A stretch of DNA of 64,000 bases from Callorhinus ursinus (GCF_003265705.1 NW_020312817.1:53944794-54008793), one strand, 5' to 3'. Counted from the stretch's first letter, positions 22,441 through 35,423 are shown. Translations and numbers: made by a program. The notes: a model not told the origin generated them from the letters alone.

Positions 22441-25334
22441 TAGAATTGCATAAAGGAGATGCTCAAGCTAGAAGAATAAAAAAAATGCATTAGTTTCCTC
22501 ATTCTGACTTTTGGAGCCAGCTGGAGAGGTGCTGCCTTGCATTGGTCATGGTTACATACCAAGGGAGTCCCAGGAGATGGTGTGGCCCAGTGCCCTGGGA
22601 TTAGTGTGGGGCAAACCAGCCCATGAACAAATAGGCCCTGCCTTGCTCGCAGAACTGGACGCTGAGCCACGCCAAGAGGCAAGCCCTAATCATCATTTTA
22701 TCTCATGGTTCACTCGCCCAAGGCCTCACTTTACCCCACATCCTGTCGTGTCAAGCTGGGTGGGAACTCCTTTGTGTGGAACAAACAGGGAATGCAGTTC
22801 TGCCTGTGATACGCTCATCCCGTAAATCTGGAGGGCCTTTCAGAGCTTCCCCACAGACAAACTTTTATTTTCCTTCTTTTTCTCTGAGTAGAAGAGAATG
22901 TTTACTTACAGGACCTTTCTCCTCATTAAATGTCCTCCTTCAAGATTCCCTCTCCTGAGTAGATGCGTTAATGGGCGGACCTCGACGTCATTAACATCCA
23001 GGAAGCCCTCAGTAATCTTGTTTTTCCCTTAAACCCTTCCCCCATTTTCCGATATTTAGGGTTCAGCTGACCTTCAGCCTGTTCAACGTCCACCATAATT
23101 GAGTGGCTTGAGTGTGGAAGCCCCTCCATGCAGAGATTTCTTCCTAATTTCTCTGCCTTTACTGTTTTCTGAGCACCCTACACACCCACTGGACATTCTT
23201 TGTGACAGCCCCAAGTCAGGTGGTTGATTGCGAAGTCTGAACACATTGGGTCATCCCGGGGGGGTCAGAAACTCCTGCCCGCTCATGGTCTCAGGGTAGT
23301 GGCCTGCAGCTCGGACCCTAGTTTCCGTCCCGTGGCTACAGCGATGGGGCTGTGGCAGGGCTGTCCTGGTGTCAAATCTTCCATATGCGCCTATGGCTGT
23401 CAAATCTTCCATATGCACCTGTGGCCAGGAACGCCACGTCCAAAAAAACAGCAACAGGGCCATGTAAAATAACACTTCATGATCATTGCTAAAAAAGCTT
23501 CCAATTCCAGAAAAGCCATGCTTATTACATAGTTGTTTTTGTATAGGAAAGATATTCGTTTCAAATTACAGCAAAGTGGAGGAAGCTCTTTTCCTGGGGC
23601 ACCATAGAGCCCTTCCTTTTTGTTGTTTCCAAGAGACCCTTGCTCTCCAAAATCTATGTAACTCTGCCTTTCTGTTGCTGCTTGCATGCCTGTCCAGTTG
23701 CATTTGCCAAACATTTTGGATCCCCTTAGAGGCCATCAGTGATACGTTATGCCTCAGATCTGTCGTTAACCTTGAGCGTTAGAGGGTTGTCAACAGGGTT
23801 TGGAAAAATCTTGCTCAAAGAAGGTCTCCAGAGTGATGACATCATTTGTGTAAAATGTATGAAAGTAGAGATAAAGAGAATTTTGGTAAATAACTTCATT
23901 TTTTTGTCATCATGAAGGACAATCGGACCTGGTTAAGTACTTCCATCCTAAAAAGGAGCTGGAGAAAATATGACCACATGAGGAATAGAAATCGCCAAGT
24001 GAAGTAACATGTTGCTTTTATAATTCTCTCGTAGATGACTCGGAAATAAGAACAATCATTCCGTGTTCAGTGTTCACATTGGAGCAATTCAGAGAAAGTG
24101 GTGTAAAAACACCCATGTGGAAGTTGTGTTCCTTCCCCCACAGCAGTGAGGCATGGGGAGGGCTGAACGCAACCCTAGAAGCTGCAAGTCCAACCCCACA
24201 CGGGGAGGACCCCTGAGCAGTAGCTGCGGGGCCGTACCGGGGGCCCAGGTCTTGAGAGGACCCAGCGCCCCCGCACTGAACTGCGTCCACGGCTTTGCTG
24301 GCAGGAGCAGAAGGCCATAGTCAAGGACTGGCCCTAAGGCCACAGAACCATAAAGCGGGATTTTGTGAATCCTTGAGTTTTCTGCAGGGTGACTTATCTG
24401 GTTTCCTTTTCACATCTCAGGTAGAAAATATACACACACGTGTCATCTTTCCACTCCTGGAGGAACATGTCCTTAGATGAAGATATTGGATTTTCAGAGT
24501 TGCCTCAGGGAATTCTGAATTTTCATGTTTATTCCGTTATATACTCTTTTCCTACCCACACCCCAGCCTCCAGTTCCTGGAAATGCTTAATAAAACGTAT
24601 CCACTGGGGCTTACTCTGGAGTGTACTTTTTCTTCTGAGGGTTTTAAGGAAGAACCAACTCCCCTCATCCAGGCCAGGAAAGTTTTTTCATTTACTGCTC
24701 AACACAGGGTCACCAGGCCTACCATCCTTTCTCATATTTCTCATATTCGCATATTTTCTCATATTGAAAAATAATCAATTACCAACAAGGCGCCATGCTT
24801 AGGCACAACTTAGGCAATGCCCCAGTTAGGCACAAATACCACAGACGATTCAAAGTTGCCCAACCACCAGTGCTCATACTCCAAGATCCTATAAGCTATA
24901 TGAGAGACAGGGCTGGCCTCACGGACATGGGACCCGTGTAGTCACACGGGGCTCACACTCAGAGTCCCACACTTGAGTCGAATGCTTTGCTGTTGCCATC
25001 TTGAAATTTTTAATAATTTTATTTTTGGATCTGTGTTTTTGTAAGTAAATCCACTGGGACAATGGAGGAGGTACTGGGGGCCTGGAGACTTGGCCCATGG
25101 GTTATCCTACTTCCTGCCTCTCCCACCTCTGATTCCCACCTTCCTCCATTAGGTAGATGTCTTTTTTCTCAAATGTCAATATCCGCTTATTGGTTTGCTA
25201 TTTCTTTTTGATTTGTATGGGAAAATCTCCCCAATACTAAAAAAATGAGCCTAAACCGAACATAAAAACCTTCCCTTAGCTCTACCTTCCTCATACAGAA
25301 AGCTTATATCTCCCCTTCCCTTTACATCTCTCTT
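22441..25334. other. Longest low-repeat stretch between GKN1 and GKN2
   Basis: About 2.9 kb without recognised SINE or L1. Several overlapping frames of 80-120 codons occur on both strands (22511-22825, 23400-23714, 24440-24802), none with a family signature or plausible splice context. Contains a 28-bp tandem duplication at 23370-23425. It is a candidate location for shared regulatory sequence by position only. Confidence 0.4.
23370..23425. repeat. 28-bp direct tandem duplication
   Basis: Two adjacent units beginning TGTCAAATCTTCCATATGC, differing at two positions. Confidence 0.9.
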
Positions 25335-25440
25335 TTAAAAATTTTATTTATTTATTTGTCGGGTGATGGGGAGAGCAGGGGGAGCGGCAGGCAGAGGCAG
25401 AGGGAGAAGCAGGCTCCCCGCTGAGCAGGGAGCCCAACCC
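25335..25440 (-). repeat. CAN-SINE (antisense), truncated
   Basis: The antisense tail and body are present (ATTTTATTTATTTATTTG ... GAGCAGGGAGCCCAACCC). The head half is missing. Confidence 0.85.
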
Positions 25441-26100
25441 TGAACTCTTGGATGTGCTGGTATCTGTTCAGTACTCATGTGATTTGACCTCTTCGTACTT
25501 TTTGACCCTGAGAATCTCTTCTTTTTTGAAATTCTCTTCTCCTAACCTCTATTAACACCCCTCTCTCGCATTTGCTCTTCAACTGCTCCTTCCACCACCC
25601 AAACGATGGCTTGCCTCTCTTCTTCCATCTGTCCCTTTAATGTTGGTGTTGGATTCTACCTTGACCCTCCTCTCTGATCATCCCTCTTGTTTTCTCTGGA
25701 AGCTTCTCCATTCTGAACACACGAGCCACTTCTATGTGTTGGAAGAACAGACCAAACCCCACCAAGCTTCAGATATTACTTTACAAATGTGTGTATTAGA
25801 TGACTCCAAACCAAAACATTTGCATTAGTCCCCCAACGTGCTGTGTTTCTATAACTTATATGTAGTTTAATGGCATTTTTAACTATTAGGCAATCAAGAC
25901 AGGCACCTCAGCTGTCCTCAACTCTGCTTCCTCACCCCTTTCCCATCTTTACACAACTGTCACCGCGGCCTCTAAATGCTACCTTTTCAGTGTTTCTTTT
26001 TAAAAATAAACTAAACTCCCCCCCCGCCCCTGATCATAAAAGTAACTCATAGGAAATTGTAGAGAATATAGAAAATTATCAAAGAAAATAATTGACATAT
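25441..26100. other. Intergenic DNA, unassigned
   Basis: No gene recognised. A C-rich run (CCCCCCCGCCCC) lies near 26019-26030. Confidence 0.4.
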
Positions 26101-26104
26101 CAGT

Positions 26105-26820
26105 TTACTATGCAGAAATAATCACTGTTAACCTCTCACCATATTTCCTTTTTACGTCTTTTGAGCCTCTTTTTGATCTGTGTGTTACGTAGAAGTGTAT
26201 CATTTTGTCTTCAAATATTTGGGGATTTCCCAGTTACCTTTTTGTATTGATTTCTACTTTAATTCCATTGTGTAGACTACTACTACTTTGTATGATTCTA
26301 TTCTTTTATATTGTTAAAGTGTGTTTTATGGCTCAGAATTTGGTCTTTCCCAGTGAATGTTTCCTATGAGCTTAAGAAGAACATGTATACCGTTGTTTCA
26401 GAATGAAATATTCTATGTGTCAATTAGATCCAATTGATTGATGGTGCTGTTCAGTTCATCTATATCCTTATAGATTTTATGCCTGTTTGATCCATCAATA
26501 CTGAAAAGGGGGTAGTAAAGTCTAGAATAGTGGGTTTCTTTATTTCTCATTGCCTTTCTCTTAAGTTTTTGCCTCATGTATTTTGATACTCTGTTTTTAG
26601 GTGCATGCATATCAAAGATCATTATATCTTCCTGAGAAAATGAACCCTTTATCATGGTGTGATGCCCCTCTTTATCACTGATAAAGTTTTTTTGCTCTGA
26701 AGTCTGCTTTGTCTAAAATTAATACAGGTACTCCAGCTTTTTAAAAAAAATTAGTGTTAGATGGTATATCTTTCTTCACTCCTTTACTTCTAACCTGTCT
26801 GTGTCTTTATATTAAAATAG
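26105..26820 (-). mobile_element. L1 ORF2 fragment (antisense)
   Basis: The minus-strand frame at 26413-26655 reads in the style of the L1 ORF2 endonuclease-to-linker region (ELNSTINQLDLIDT, a strand-by-strand match in style to the NTINQMDLTDLYR of the copy at 47.6 kb). Stops interrupt it; inactive. Confidence 0.6.
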
Positions 26821-26823
26821 CTA

Positions 26824-26990
26824 TTTTTTGAGAGAGAGAGTGCACACAAGTGAGGGGAAGGGGCAGAGGGAGAGGGAGAAGCAGACTCCCAGCTGAGTAG
26901 GGAGCGCAATGTGGGGCTTGATCCCAGGACCCGGAGATCATGACCTAAGCCAAAGGCAGAAGCTTAACTGACTGAGCCACCCAGGCCCCC
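26824..26990 (-). repeat. CAN-SINE (antisense)
   Basis: Body and reversed head ending GAGCCACCCAGGCCCCCC. TAAAATAGCT and TAAAATGGCT flank it. The A-tail is short. Confidence 0.9.
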
Positions 26991-27037
26991 CTAAAATGGC
27001 TTTTTTGCATATAATATATAGTTCTGTCTTATTTTTG

Positions 27038-27708
27038 TTTTATTTTTTATTTTAAATTCCAGTGTAGTTAACATACAGTATTACATTAGTTTCAGATGTA
27101 CAATATAGTGATTCAACAATTCTATACATCACCCAGTGCCCATCATGACAGGTGCACTCTTTAATCCCCAACATTTTTTTTCACCCCCTCCTCCCCTCCC
27201 CCGCCGGGGTAACCATCAGTTTGTTCTCTATAGTTAAAAGTCTGTTTCTTGGTTTGTCTCTCCTTCTCTCTCTTTTGTGTTTCCTTTTTCATCTGTTTTG
27301 TTTCTTAAGTTCCACATGTGAGTGAAATTATATAGCATTTGTCTTTCTCTGACTGCCTCACTTTGCTTAGCTTGATACTCTGTAGGTCCATCCATTCAAA
27401 TCCATCCTTGCAAATGGCAAGATTTCATTCTTTTTAAGGTTGAATTATAGATATATATATATGCATGCCACTTGTTCTTTATCCATTCATCAATCAACGG
27501 ACACTTGGGCTGCTTCCATGTTGGGCTATTGTGAATAATGCTGATATAAACATAGGGGTGCATGTATCCTTTGAATTAGTGTTTTTGTATTCTTTGAATA
27601 AATACCCAGCAGTGTGACTGCTGGATCATAGGGTAGTCCAATTTTTGACTTTTTGAGGTAACTCCATGCTGTTTTCCACAGTGGCTACACCAGTTTGCAT
27701 TCAGCTGG
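27038..27708 (-). mobile_element. 5'-truncated L1 with target-site duplication
   Basis: Antisense L1 3' end. The minus frame at 27576-27770 carries the ORF2 C-terminal wording QLNANWCSHCGKQHGVTS, followed by 3' UTR and a T-rich poly-A complement. Exact duplications GTCTTATTTTTG at 27026-27037 and 27709-27720. Confidence 0.85.
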
Positions 27709-27900
27709 GTCTTATTTTTGATCCACTCCAACAATCTTTGTTTTCTACTTGGTATATTTAGATCATTCACCTTTAAGGGATCATTGATATAGTTGGACTG
27801 TTATCTACCATTTTTTACTACTAGTCAAAGATAGGTAGGTTTGTAACTATTTTGTATTTGTTGCACTTGGTTTTTGTTTCTTCTTTTTTGCCTTCTGTTT

Positions 27901-28094
27901 TTTTTCTTTTAAGTTTTTTTTTTTTTTTTGACAGATAGATAGTGAGAGCAGGAACACAAGCAGGGGGAGAGGGAGAGGGAGAAGCAGGCTTCCTGCTGAG
28001 CAGGGAACCTGATGTGGGGCCCCATCCCAGGACCCTGGGGATCATGACCTGAGCCGAAGGCAGACGCTTAACAACTGAGCCACCCAGGCACCCC
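27901..28094 (-). repeat. CAN-SINE (antisense)
   Basis: Poly-T tail to CCACCCAGGCACCCC head. Flanked by CTTCTGTTTTTTTTC and GTTCTGTTTTTTTTA. Confidence 0.93.
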
Positions 28095-28117
28095 TGCGTT
28101 CTGTTTTTTTTAACACA

Positions 28118-29830
28118 GTTTTCTTTCATAGACTTTTTTGAAGAGAAGTTTTAGGTTCACAGAAAAATTGAGAAGGTACAGAGATATGCTCTATGCCCCC
28201 TGTTCGCACACATGTACAGATTCTCCCCTTATCAACATCAACACCAGAGGGATACATGTGTTACAACTGATGAACCCATACTGACACCTCATTATCACCC
28301 AAAATCCAAGTTTACTTGTTGTTGTACCTTCTATGAGGTTGGATCTGTGGTTTGATGTCAGTCATTAATTTCGCAAAGTTCTTGGACATCATTACATCAA
28401 ATATTTCTTCTGCTCCTTTCTCTCTTTCTTCTCCTGCTATTCCTATTATGCCTATTTTACCTTTTTGAAAATGTCCCACAGTTCTTGAATATTCTCCCCC
28501 ACCTTTTCATTCTTTTTTCTCTTCATGCTTTGGTTTGGAAAGTTCTCAATGATATATCTTCAAGTTCATGGATTTTTTTCCTCTACTGTGTCCAGTATAT
28601 TGACTGGACATATCAAAGGTATTCTTCATTTCTGTTACAGTGTTTTTGATTTCTAGCATTTTTTTTTATTTCTTCTTAGAGTTTGCACCTCTCTGCTTGC
28701 ATTTTCCATCATGTTGTCTACTTTTTTCATGAGAGCCCTTAGCACAATAATCATACATCTTGTGAATTCCCTGTTGGATAATTGCAAAATCTGTGTCATA
28801 TCTGTGTCTGGTTCTGAGGCTTGCTTTGTCTCTTTGGATTACGTTTTTTTGTTTTTGTTTTGTTTTGTTTGTTTGGTTTTCTGTTGTTTTGTTCTTGCCT
28901 TTTAGGATGCCTTGTGATTGTTCAAAGTGGGAGATGATGTATCAGGATTTGGGGCAAATAAGCTTTCTGCAAGATGTTTTATGCTAATCTGGTGAGAGTT
29001 GGGATCTGTTTACTGTTTGGAGTTTGTTCTTGTCAGAAGCTTCAAATTTCTCTAGTCCCATAGTTTTTGTCCCCTTGTTGCCTTTGTGTTTCCCTAAAAT
29101 CTCCTTAAATAGTCTGTGCCTTGTAGTTATTTTTAGCTGTAACTCACTGTAATTAAACTCAAACCCTATTAATGATATAGTAAGAAGTTGCAAAAGAGAA
29201 GCATTCTATAATTAAATGTCAGTCTTTTAGTGGGCCTGAGTCTTTGGGCTGTGACCTTCACAAGTGTTTCTTAGCCTTTTTTTTTTCTCCTTGTCCTCCT
29301 TAGAGGAGATGAGACAAGAAAGCAAGAGGCGGCTGGTGTTGGGTATTAGCCCTTTTCCATCTAGGTGAGATAAGTCTTTGGAAAAATCTTTTTTACTGGA
29401 GATCAGGCCTTTGTTACAGAGAATGCTCTTGGCGTATTTCAAAATGGTTACTTTCCCTCTCTCCCTGACAGAGACCTGAGGTAGTTTTCTTATCTTTTCA
29501 CCATGAGAACCTGGTATGGTTCCTGGAGTCAAAACTCGCAAATAGTTTTGGCTTTCAGGAATTTCTCACTCTCTCTCACCCTGGTCCACAGTCAGACTCC
29601 AGAAACTTGTCAAAATTAGCACTTAGATGTTCCTACCAGTTTGGTGCTGGTGGCTTCTGCTCCAGACAAGCTTATTTCAGCTGTGATTCTCTGTGTTCAC
29701 CTGTCTCTTCAGATTTTGGCATGGCAGTTTGCCCTGTGACTTCAATTCTCTGATGGGTCCACGTAAAGTTTGTTGATTTTCAGTCTGTTCAGCTTATTTC
29801 TTGCAAGGATAGGAGCAGTAACTTCTAACC
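28118..29830 (-). mobile_element. Old L1 sequence (antisense), 5' half
   Basis: Starts with the TTTTAGGTTCACAGAAAAATT segment also typical of antisense L1M, then text typical of an L1 5'/ORF1 region in antisense (GTTCTTGAATATTCTCCCCC, ATATCTTCAAGTTCATGG). Heavily broken. The frames at 28711-28987 are antisense. Confidence 0.5.
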
Positions 29831-29839
29831 ACTTTATAT

Positions 29840-30390
29840 GTTGGAACTAAAACCTGAAGTTACATATCTTTTTAAAAATCTGATTTTTAGTATGTGCATA
29901 CATATGTTGAGTATGTGGTATTTTTTATAGAATTAAAACCATACCTTACACACAGTTTTATAATTTTTCATTTAACATTGTATAATGGACATTTTAATAT
30001 CCTTAAATATTCTTTAAAACAGAACTTTTAATGGCTGCAGTGTTATTTTTAAACATATATGCTACTTGTATTTATCTATATAAATAATTCTGCACTGAAC
30101 ATCTTAGTATATGAAATATGGTGCACATTTCTGTTTATGCATTTTGATACATTTGTAAAAGTAAAATTACTTGGTCCAAAGAATAAGCATTGTTATGGTT
30201 CTTTACATATAAATAAATTACCTTCCTGGAAGTGTTTTTAAAAATTGTTTGTACTCCCACCAAAAGAATAAGACAATTTTTTCAACTTACGTTCATTAAA
30301 AGAAATAAATGGTATCTTATTAAATTATTGACTTTCAATCTCTTAATAATTAATGGGATTGAATGTGTTTTATTTATAAATGGTGACTAT
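29840..30390. other. AT-rich intergenic DNA, probably old L1
   Basis: ATTTAACATTGTATAATGG and ACTCCCACCAAAAGAATAAG are L1-like in antisense. Too diverged to place. Confidence 0.35.
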
Positions 30391-30394
30391 AATT

Positions 30395-30640
30395 TTAGAT
30401 AACACTTATTGTGAACCTACTTGTGTCAGATACTATTCCAAGTCTTTATATGTATGACCTCATTTAATCTGCCCAGCAATCTTGTGAGGAGCCATTGCAT
30501 TGCTTTTTATTTACAGATGAAGATATTGAGGCACATGGAGGTCAAATAACTTGCCAAAGGTCACACCTTGAGTAACTGTATGAAAAAATGAAATTCAAGC
30601 TGGATGTATCAGAAGTCTCAATTCTCAACCATCTCCTATT
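30395..30640 (+). repeat. MIR
   Basis: Recognisable MIR from ATAACACTTATTGTGAACC through TCATTTAATCTGCCCAGCAA to GAGGCACATGGAGGTCAAAT and CTTGCCAAAGGTCACACC. Confidence 0.85.
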
Positions 30641-30829
30641 GTTTTGCTTCCTCAAAGCAGGTAGGTCATTGCCCGTTAAAAAAAAAATTATATGTGTTCA
30701 GTTTTGCCCCTGCAGATTTATAAAACATTTTATAAGTTGAAGATATTACCATCTGTTTCTTATATATGTTGAATATATCTCTCAGTTTTTAATTTGTTTT
30801 TAAATGTTGCTTATATTTTTATACTTAAT

Positions 30830-31960
30830 GAATATTACTTTCCTGATCAAGTTGAAATAGAATTTATACACAGCAAAGCTTATCCTTATGACTCTATAGT
30901 CCTGACTTCTAACAAATGCATGCAGTCATAAACCACCAGCAAAATCAATACAGAACATTACCACCACCTCCCAAAAACATCTTTATGCCCCACTATAGAC
31001 AATCCTACCCCTCATTCTCAGACCCTGTCAATCACTCGTCTGTTTCCTGTCCTTTAGTCTTATCTTTCCAAAATATCATATAGGGGCGCCTGGGTGGCTC
31101 AGTCGGTTAAGTGTCTGCCTTCGGCTCAGGTCATGATCCCAGGGTCATGGGATGGAGCCCTGCATTGGGAATCTCTGCTCAGCAGGGAGTCTGCTTCTCC
31201 CTTTCCCTCTGTGCTTTCTTTCTCTCTCAGGTAAATAAAATCTTTTTTAAATAGTCATATTAAAGGAATTATACAGTAAGTAGTTTTTGGTTCTTGCTAT
31301 TTTCACTCAGTATAATGTGAGGTTCATCTGTGTTGTGTATCAGTGGGTTGGTCCTTTCTTATTGTTAAGCAGTATTTCATTATATAAACATATCACAGTG
31401 TATCTCTCCAGTCACCCACTGAAAGCATTTGGGTTGTTTCCTAAATTGGGTGATTACAAATAAAGCTACTACAAATATTCACCTACAGGTTCTAATGTGC
31501 ACATATAGTTTCACTTCCCTTGGGTAAACACCTACAAGTGGGATTTCTGGGTCTTATGATAATTTCACTAACTTTATGAAAAATTTCCAAATGGTTTTCC
31601 AAAGTGGTTGTAGTATCTTGCATTCCTAGTTGCTTCAAATCTTTGACAACACTTGGATTGTTCAATTTTGTTTGCTTGTTTATTTTTAGCCGTTCTAATA
31701 GGTGTGTAGTGGTTTTAATTTGCACTTCCCTAATTACCAATAAGGCTAAGCATCTTTTTACGTACCTATTTGCTATCTATATATCTTCTTAGGTAAACCC
31801 TCTTTGAAATCTTTTGCCTATTTTAAAAATTGGGATGTATGTTTTCTTATTATTAAATTTGAAAGTTCTTTATATAGTCTAGATATAAGTTCTTTGTCAA
31901 ATTTGGGGTTTTTTTGGCAAATATTTTCTCCCAATCTGTGGTTTTTATTTTCAGGTTTTT
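30830..31960 (-). mobile_element. Old L1 sequence (antisense) split by a SINE
   Basis: Typical antisense L1M text: TTTATGCCCCACTATAGACA, TTTTCACTCAGTATAATGTG, GGGTAAACACCTACAAGTGG, CTTTGTCAAATTTGGGG. Interrupted by the SINE at 31083. Confidence 0.6.
31083..31248 (+). repeat. CAN-SINE
   Basis: GGGGCGCCTGGGTGGCTCAG head, short body, AAATAAAATCTTTTTTAAAT tail. AATATCATATA and AATAGTCATAT flank it. Confidence 0.93.
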
Positions 31961-33790
31961 AACAGTATCTTTTGGAACAGCAAAAGTTAATAGCTTTCCT
32001 GAAGTCCATAATAATTTTTCTTTTATGACTCTTTAAGTATGATGTTAGCTGCAGGTTTCTTATAAATGAACTTTACCAAGATGAAGAAATTTCTTTTTAT
32101 TCCTAGTTTGTTAATAGTGGTTATCTTTGATGTACATTGGATTTTGCCAAATGATTTTCTGTCAAGGTGATTATATGGCTTTTTATTTATTTATTTTTAA
32201 ACTTATTTTATAAATTTAAATTCAGTTTAGTTATCACATAGTGTATTATTAGTTTTTGAGTCAGAATTCAGTGATTCATCGGTTGCCTGCAATTCCCAGA
32301 GCTCAGTATATCAAGGCCCCTCCCCAATGCCCATCACCCAGTTACCCATCCCCCCACTCTCCTCTCCTCCAGCAACCCTCAGTTTGTTTCCTATAGTTAA
32401 AAGTCTCTTATGGTTTGTCTCCCTCTCTGTTTTCATCTTATTTTATTTTTCCTTACTTCCCCTGTGTTCATCTGTTTTGTTTCTTAAATTCCACATATGA
32501 GTGAAATCGTGTATTTGTCTTTCTCTGACTGACTTATTTCACTTAGCATAATACACTCTAGCTCCATCCACTTCATTGCAAATGGCAAGATTTCTTTCTT
32601 TTTGATGGCTGAGTAATATTCCATTGTATATATATGCACAACATCTTCTTTATCCATTCATCTGTTGATGGACATCTGGATTCTTTCAATGTGGCTTTTT
32701 ATTTTTATATTCAATATATTGAATTACACTGATTGATTTGAAAATGTTAAATGAAGTTTGAATTCACAGGAAAAACTTCTTTCAATTATGATGTATTATT
32801 ATTTTTATATATTGCTGTATTCAATATGCGAGTATTTTTGGAGATTTTTTTCCATCTACATTTATAAGGGATTTTGGTCTATAGCTTCTTTTTTCATAAT
32901 ATCTTTGTCTATTTTTGGTATTAGGATAATACTGGCCTCATAGGATGAGTTTGGAGGTGTTTTTTCCTCTCCTATTTTCTGGTAGAATTTGTGTAGAATT
33001 GATATTATTTCTTCCTTAAATGGTAGAATTTGCCTGTGACACTATCAGGTCCTGGAATTTTCTTTGTGGGAAAGTTTTTAATTACAAATTCAATTTCTTT
33101 GATTGATATAGGCCCACTCCAGATATTTATTTCTTCTTGAGTAAATTTTGGTAGTTTGTGTTTTTCAAGAATTTTGTCTATTTCATTTAGAATGTTGAAT
33201 TTTTGGACATAAAGTTGTTTGGAATATTTCCTCATTATCCTTTTAATGGATGTAAAATCAGCAGCGATGTATTGATGTTCCCTTTTTACCAGTGGTATTA
33301 ATAATTCATGCCTTTTTTTTCCTTGAACAGTCTGACTAGAAATTTATCGATTGATTGATCATTTAAATAAACCATTGGCATTTTTCATTGATTTTTTCCT
33401 TGTTTCTCTATATTCAATTTCATTTATTTCTGCTCTTATCTTTATTATTTCTTGTTTTGTGCTTGCTCTAGGTTTAATTTGATATTTGTTTTCAGGTTTC
33501 TTATGGTGAATACTTCAATCATTTATTTGAGGCCCTTTTTTTTTTTTTGGCCCTTCTTTTTTCTGGTATGAGTATTCAATGCTACAATTTTCTCTTTAAG
33601 CTGCATCCCACAAATTCTGACAAGTTGCATTTTCACTTCCTTGAGTTCAAAATACTTTCTAAGTTCCTTGTGACTGACCACCTCTTTAACCCATGATTTA
33701 CTTAAAAGTGGTTTTTAAAAATGTTATTTAGATAATTAGGGATTTTCCAGCTATCTTTGTTCCATATATATTTAATTTAATAAAGGTGCT
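31961..33790 (-). mobile_element. L1 ORF2 (antisense) carrying a nested L1
   Basis: The minus frame at 33005-33235 contains KLPKFTQEEINIW, then FPTKKIPGPDSVTGKFY, the segment before the ORF2 reverse transcriptase. Many stops. A younger L1 is inserted at 32189-32691. Confidence 0.75.
32189..32691 (-). mobile_element. Younger L1 3' end nested in an older L1
   Basis: Antisense L1 3' UTR and ORF2 end (TCATCGGTTGCCTGCAATTC, AGCAACCCTCAGTTTGTTTC, CATTGCAAATGGCAAGATTT). Exact 13-bp duplications TGGCTTTTTATTT at 32176-32188 and 32692-32704. Confidence 0.85.
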
Positions 33791-33859
33791 TGAATTTGCA
33801 ATTTTTAATAACTTACAAGTTTGACCATGCTTTATTTATAATAAATAGTGTAATAATAT

Positions 33860-34110
33860 TAGGTAAATTTTTTTGCAAGCTTACTCTGAGCCAGTGACTA
33901 TTGTAAATATGTTGTGTATATGAGCTCATCCATGTTCACAGGGGTGCTCTAAGGAGGCATTTTGTTCTCCTTTCTTTCCTCATGAGGATTTTGAGGCACA
34001 TGGTGAGAAATTAGAGAATTCGAAATTCAAATCCAAGCAGGATGTTTTCGGAGCTTCAATGTCGCACAATCTCCTGATAGTGCCCCTTCTTCCTGTAATC
34101 AGGTTCTTTG
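33860..34110 (+). repeat. MIR, diverged
   Basis: GCAAGCTTACTCTGAGCCAG, then GAGGATTTTGAGGCACATGG and AATTCAAATCCAAGCAGG follow MIR order, parallel to the better copy at 30395. Confidence 0.6.
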
Positions 34111-34916
34111 CCCATTAAAAACCATTGTATGTGTTCCCTACTCTTCTGTGAATTTGTAAAAACTTTTTGTTAGTTGAAAATATTACTTTTTGGAGATTTT
34201 TAATACACACTTGTCTGTTTATTCATAATAAAAATAAGAAAGTTTATTCATTCCCCCCAAAACAAAGACAATATTCCTCTTTGTTTCTCGTATGTGTTCA
34301 AAGTATTTTTCCTGAGTTTTAAATGTGCCTTTACTCTTTTTTAACAACTAATGATCCTTTATATATTACTCAGTAAGGCTTGCACATCTTTTTTCTTGTG
34401 ATTTATTCCAATGCTTTTAGGCTTAGAAAATCTTTTGCATTGCAAATATTGGATCAAAGTTTACCTGTATTTTCTTCCAGTTTTTTCCTTTTTCCTTTTT
34501 TTTGTTTTGTTTTGTTTTTTGGGGGGGGAGGGTTTCTTTTACATCATATACAATGTTTGTATGTATTTAAAAATTATTTAGAATTAATTTTTCTTATGGT
34601 AGGATCTATGTTAGCTTGCCCAAATAACTATAGCTTCATCCCAGGACCATTTAGAATAGAATCTTTCTTCTCCCCCTAAGAGCAGTTTTTGAGCCCTTTC
34701 TTGTGTATGGCAATAAATGACACGGTGATGAATTCACTGACTGCACCATAATAAAAAATGGCAAGAGTCATAAAAAAAAGATAAGATCATAGTAAAGAAG
34801 GTGTGAGTTAAAATGTGTTCCAACTTATGTAACTAACCAAATAAATAGTTGGGAGTGGGTTTACTATTTGGTTTGAACAAGAAAATAGCAAGAAAAAGAC
34901 ATTAACTAAGGATGTG
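34111..34916. other. Intergenic DNA, unassigned
   Basis: Nothing recognised. G-run (GGGGGGGG) at 34520-34528. Confidence 0.35.
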
Positions 34917-34980
34917 CTTTTTTTAAAAAAATTCACATTCAATTAATTAACATATAGTGCATTATTAGTTTCAGATGTAG
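34917..34980 (-). mobile_element. 64-bp 5'-truncated L1 insertion
   Basis: Only the L1 3' terminus in antisense (TTCAATTAATTAACATATAG, TTATTAGTTTCAGATGTAG) between ACTAAGGATGTG (34905-34916) and ACTAAAGATGTG (34981-34992). Confidence 0.8.
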
Positions 34981-35055
34981 ACTAAAGATGTGTTTAAGAT
35001 ATAAATGAAGGTATTACATTTGTAAAAAAGAAGAAATTATGAGATAAAATAGCAG

Positions 35056-35057
<2 letters not shown>

Positions 35058-35102
<45 letters not shown>
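35058..35102. repeat. (AT)n microsatellite
   Basis: A pure run of TA dinucleotides of about 45 bp. Confidence 0.97.
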
Positions 35103-35103
<1 letters not shown>

Positions 35104-35225
35104 CAGCATATTACTGTGGAAAAGAACAAATCAAAAACATTGTAACTGTGCTGAGAGCAGGTTTCACCTCCGCAACAGTGGACGCAAGAACGCAGTGGGG
35201 TAGCATCTTTAAAATGCTAGAAGGA

Positions 35226-35423
35226 GGGGCGCCTGGGTGGCTCAGTCGGTTAAGCGACTGCCTTCGGCTCAGGTCATGATCCTGGAGTCCCGGGATCGAG
35301 TCCCACATCGGGCTTCCTGCTCAGCAGGGAGTCTGCTTCTCCCTCTGACCCTCTTCCCTCTCGTGTTTTCTATCTCTCATTCTCTCTCTCTCTCTCAAAT
35401 AAATAAATAAAATCTTTAAAAAA
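35226..35423 (+). repeat. CAN-SINE
   Basis: Full copy with AAATAAATAAATAAAATCTT tail. Duplications AATGCTAGAAGGA and AACTGCTAGAAGGA flank it. Confidence 0.95.
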
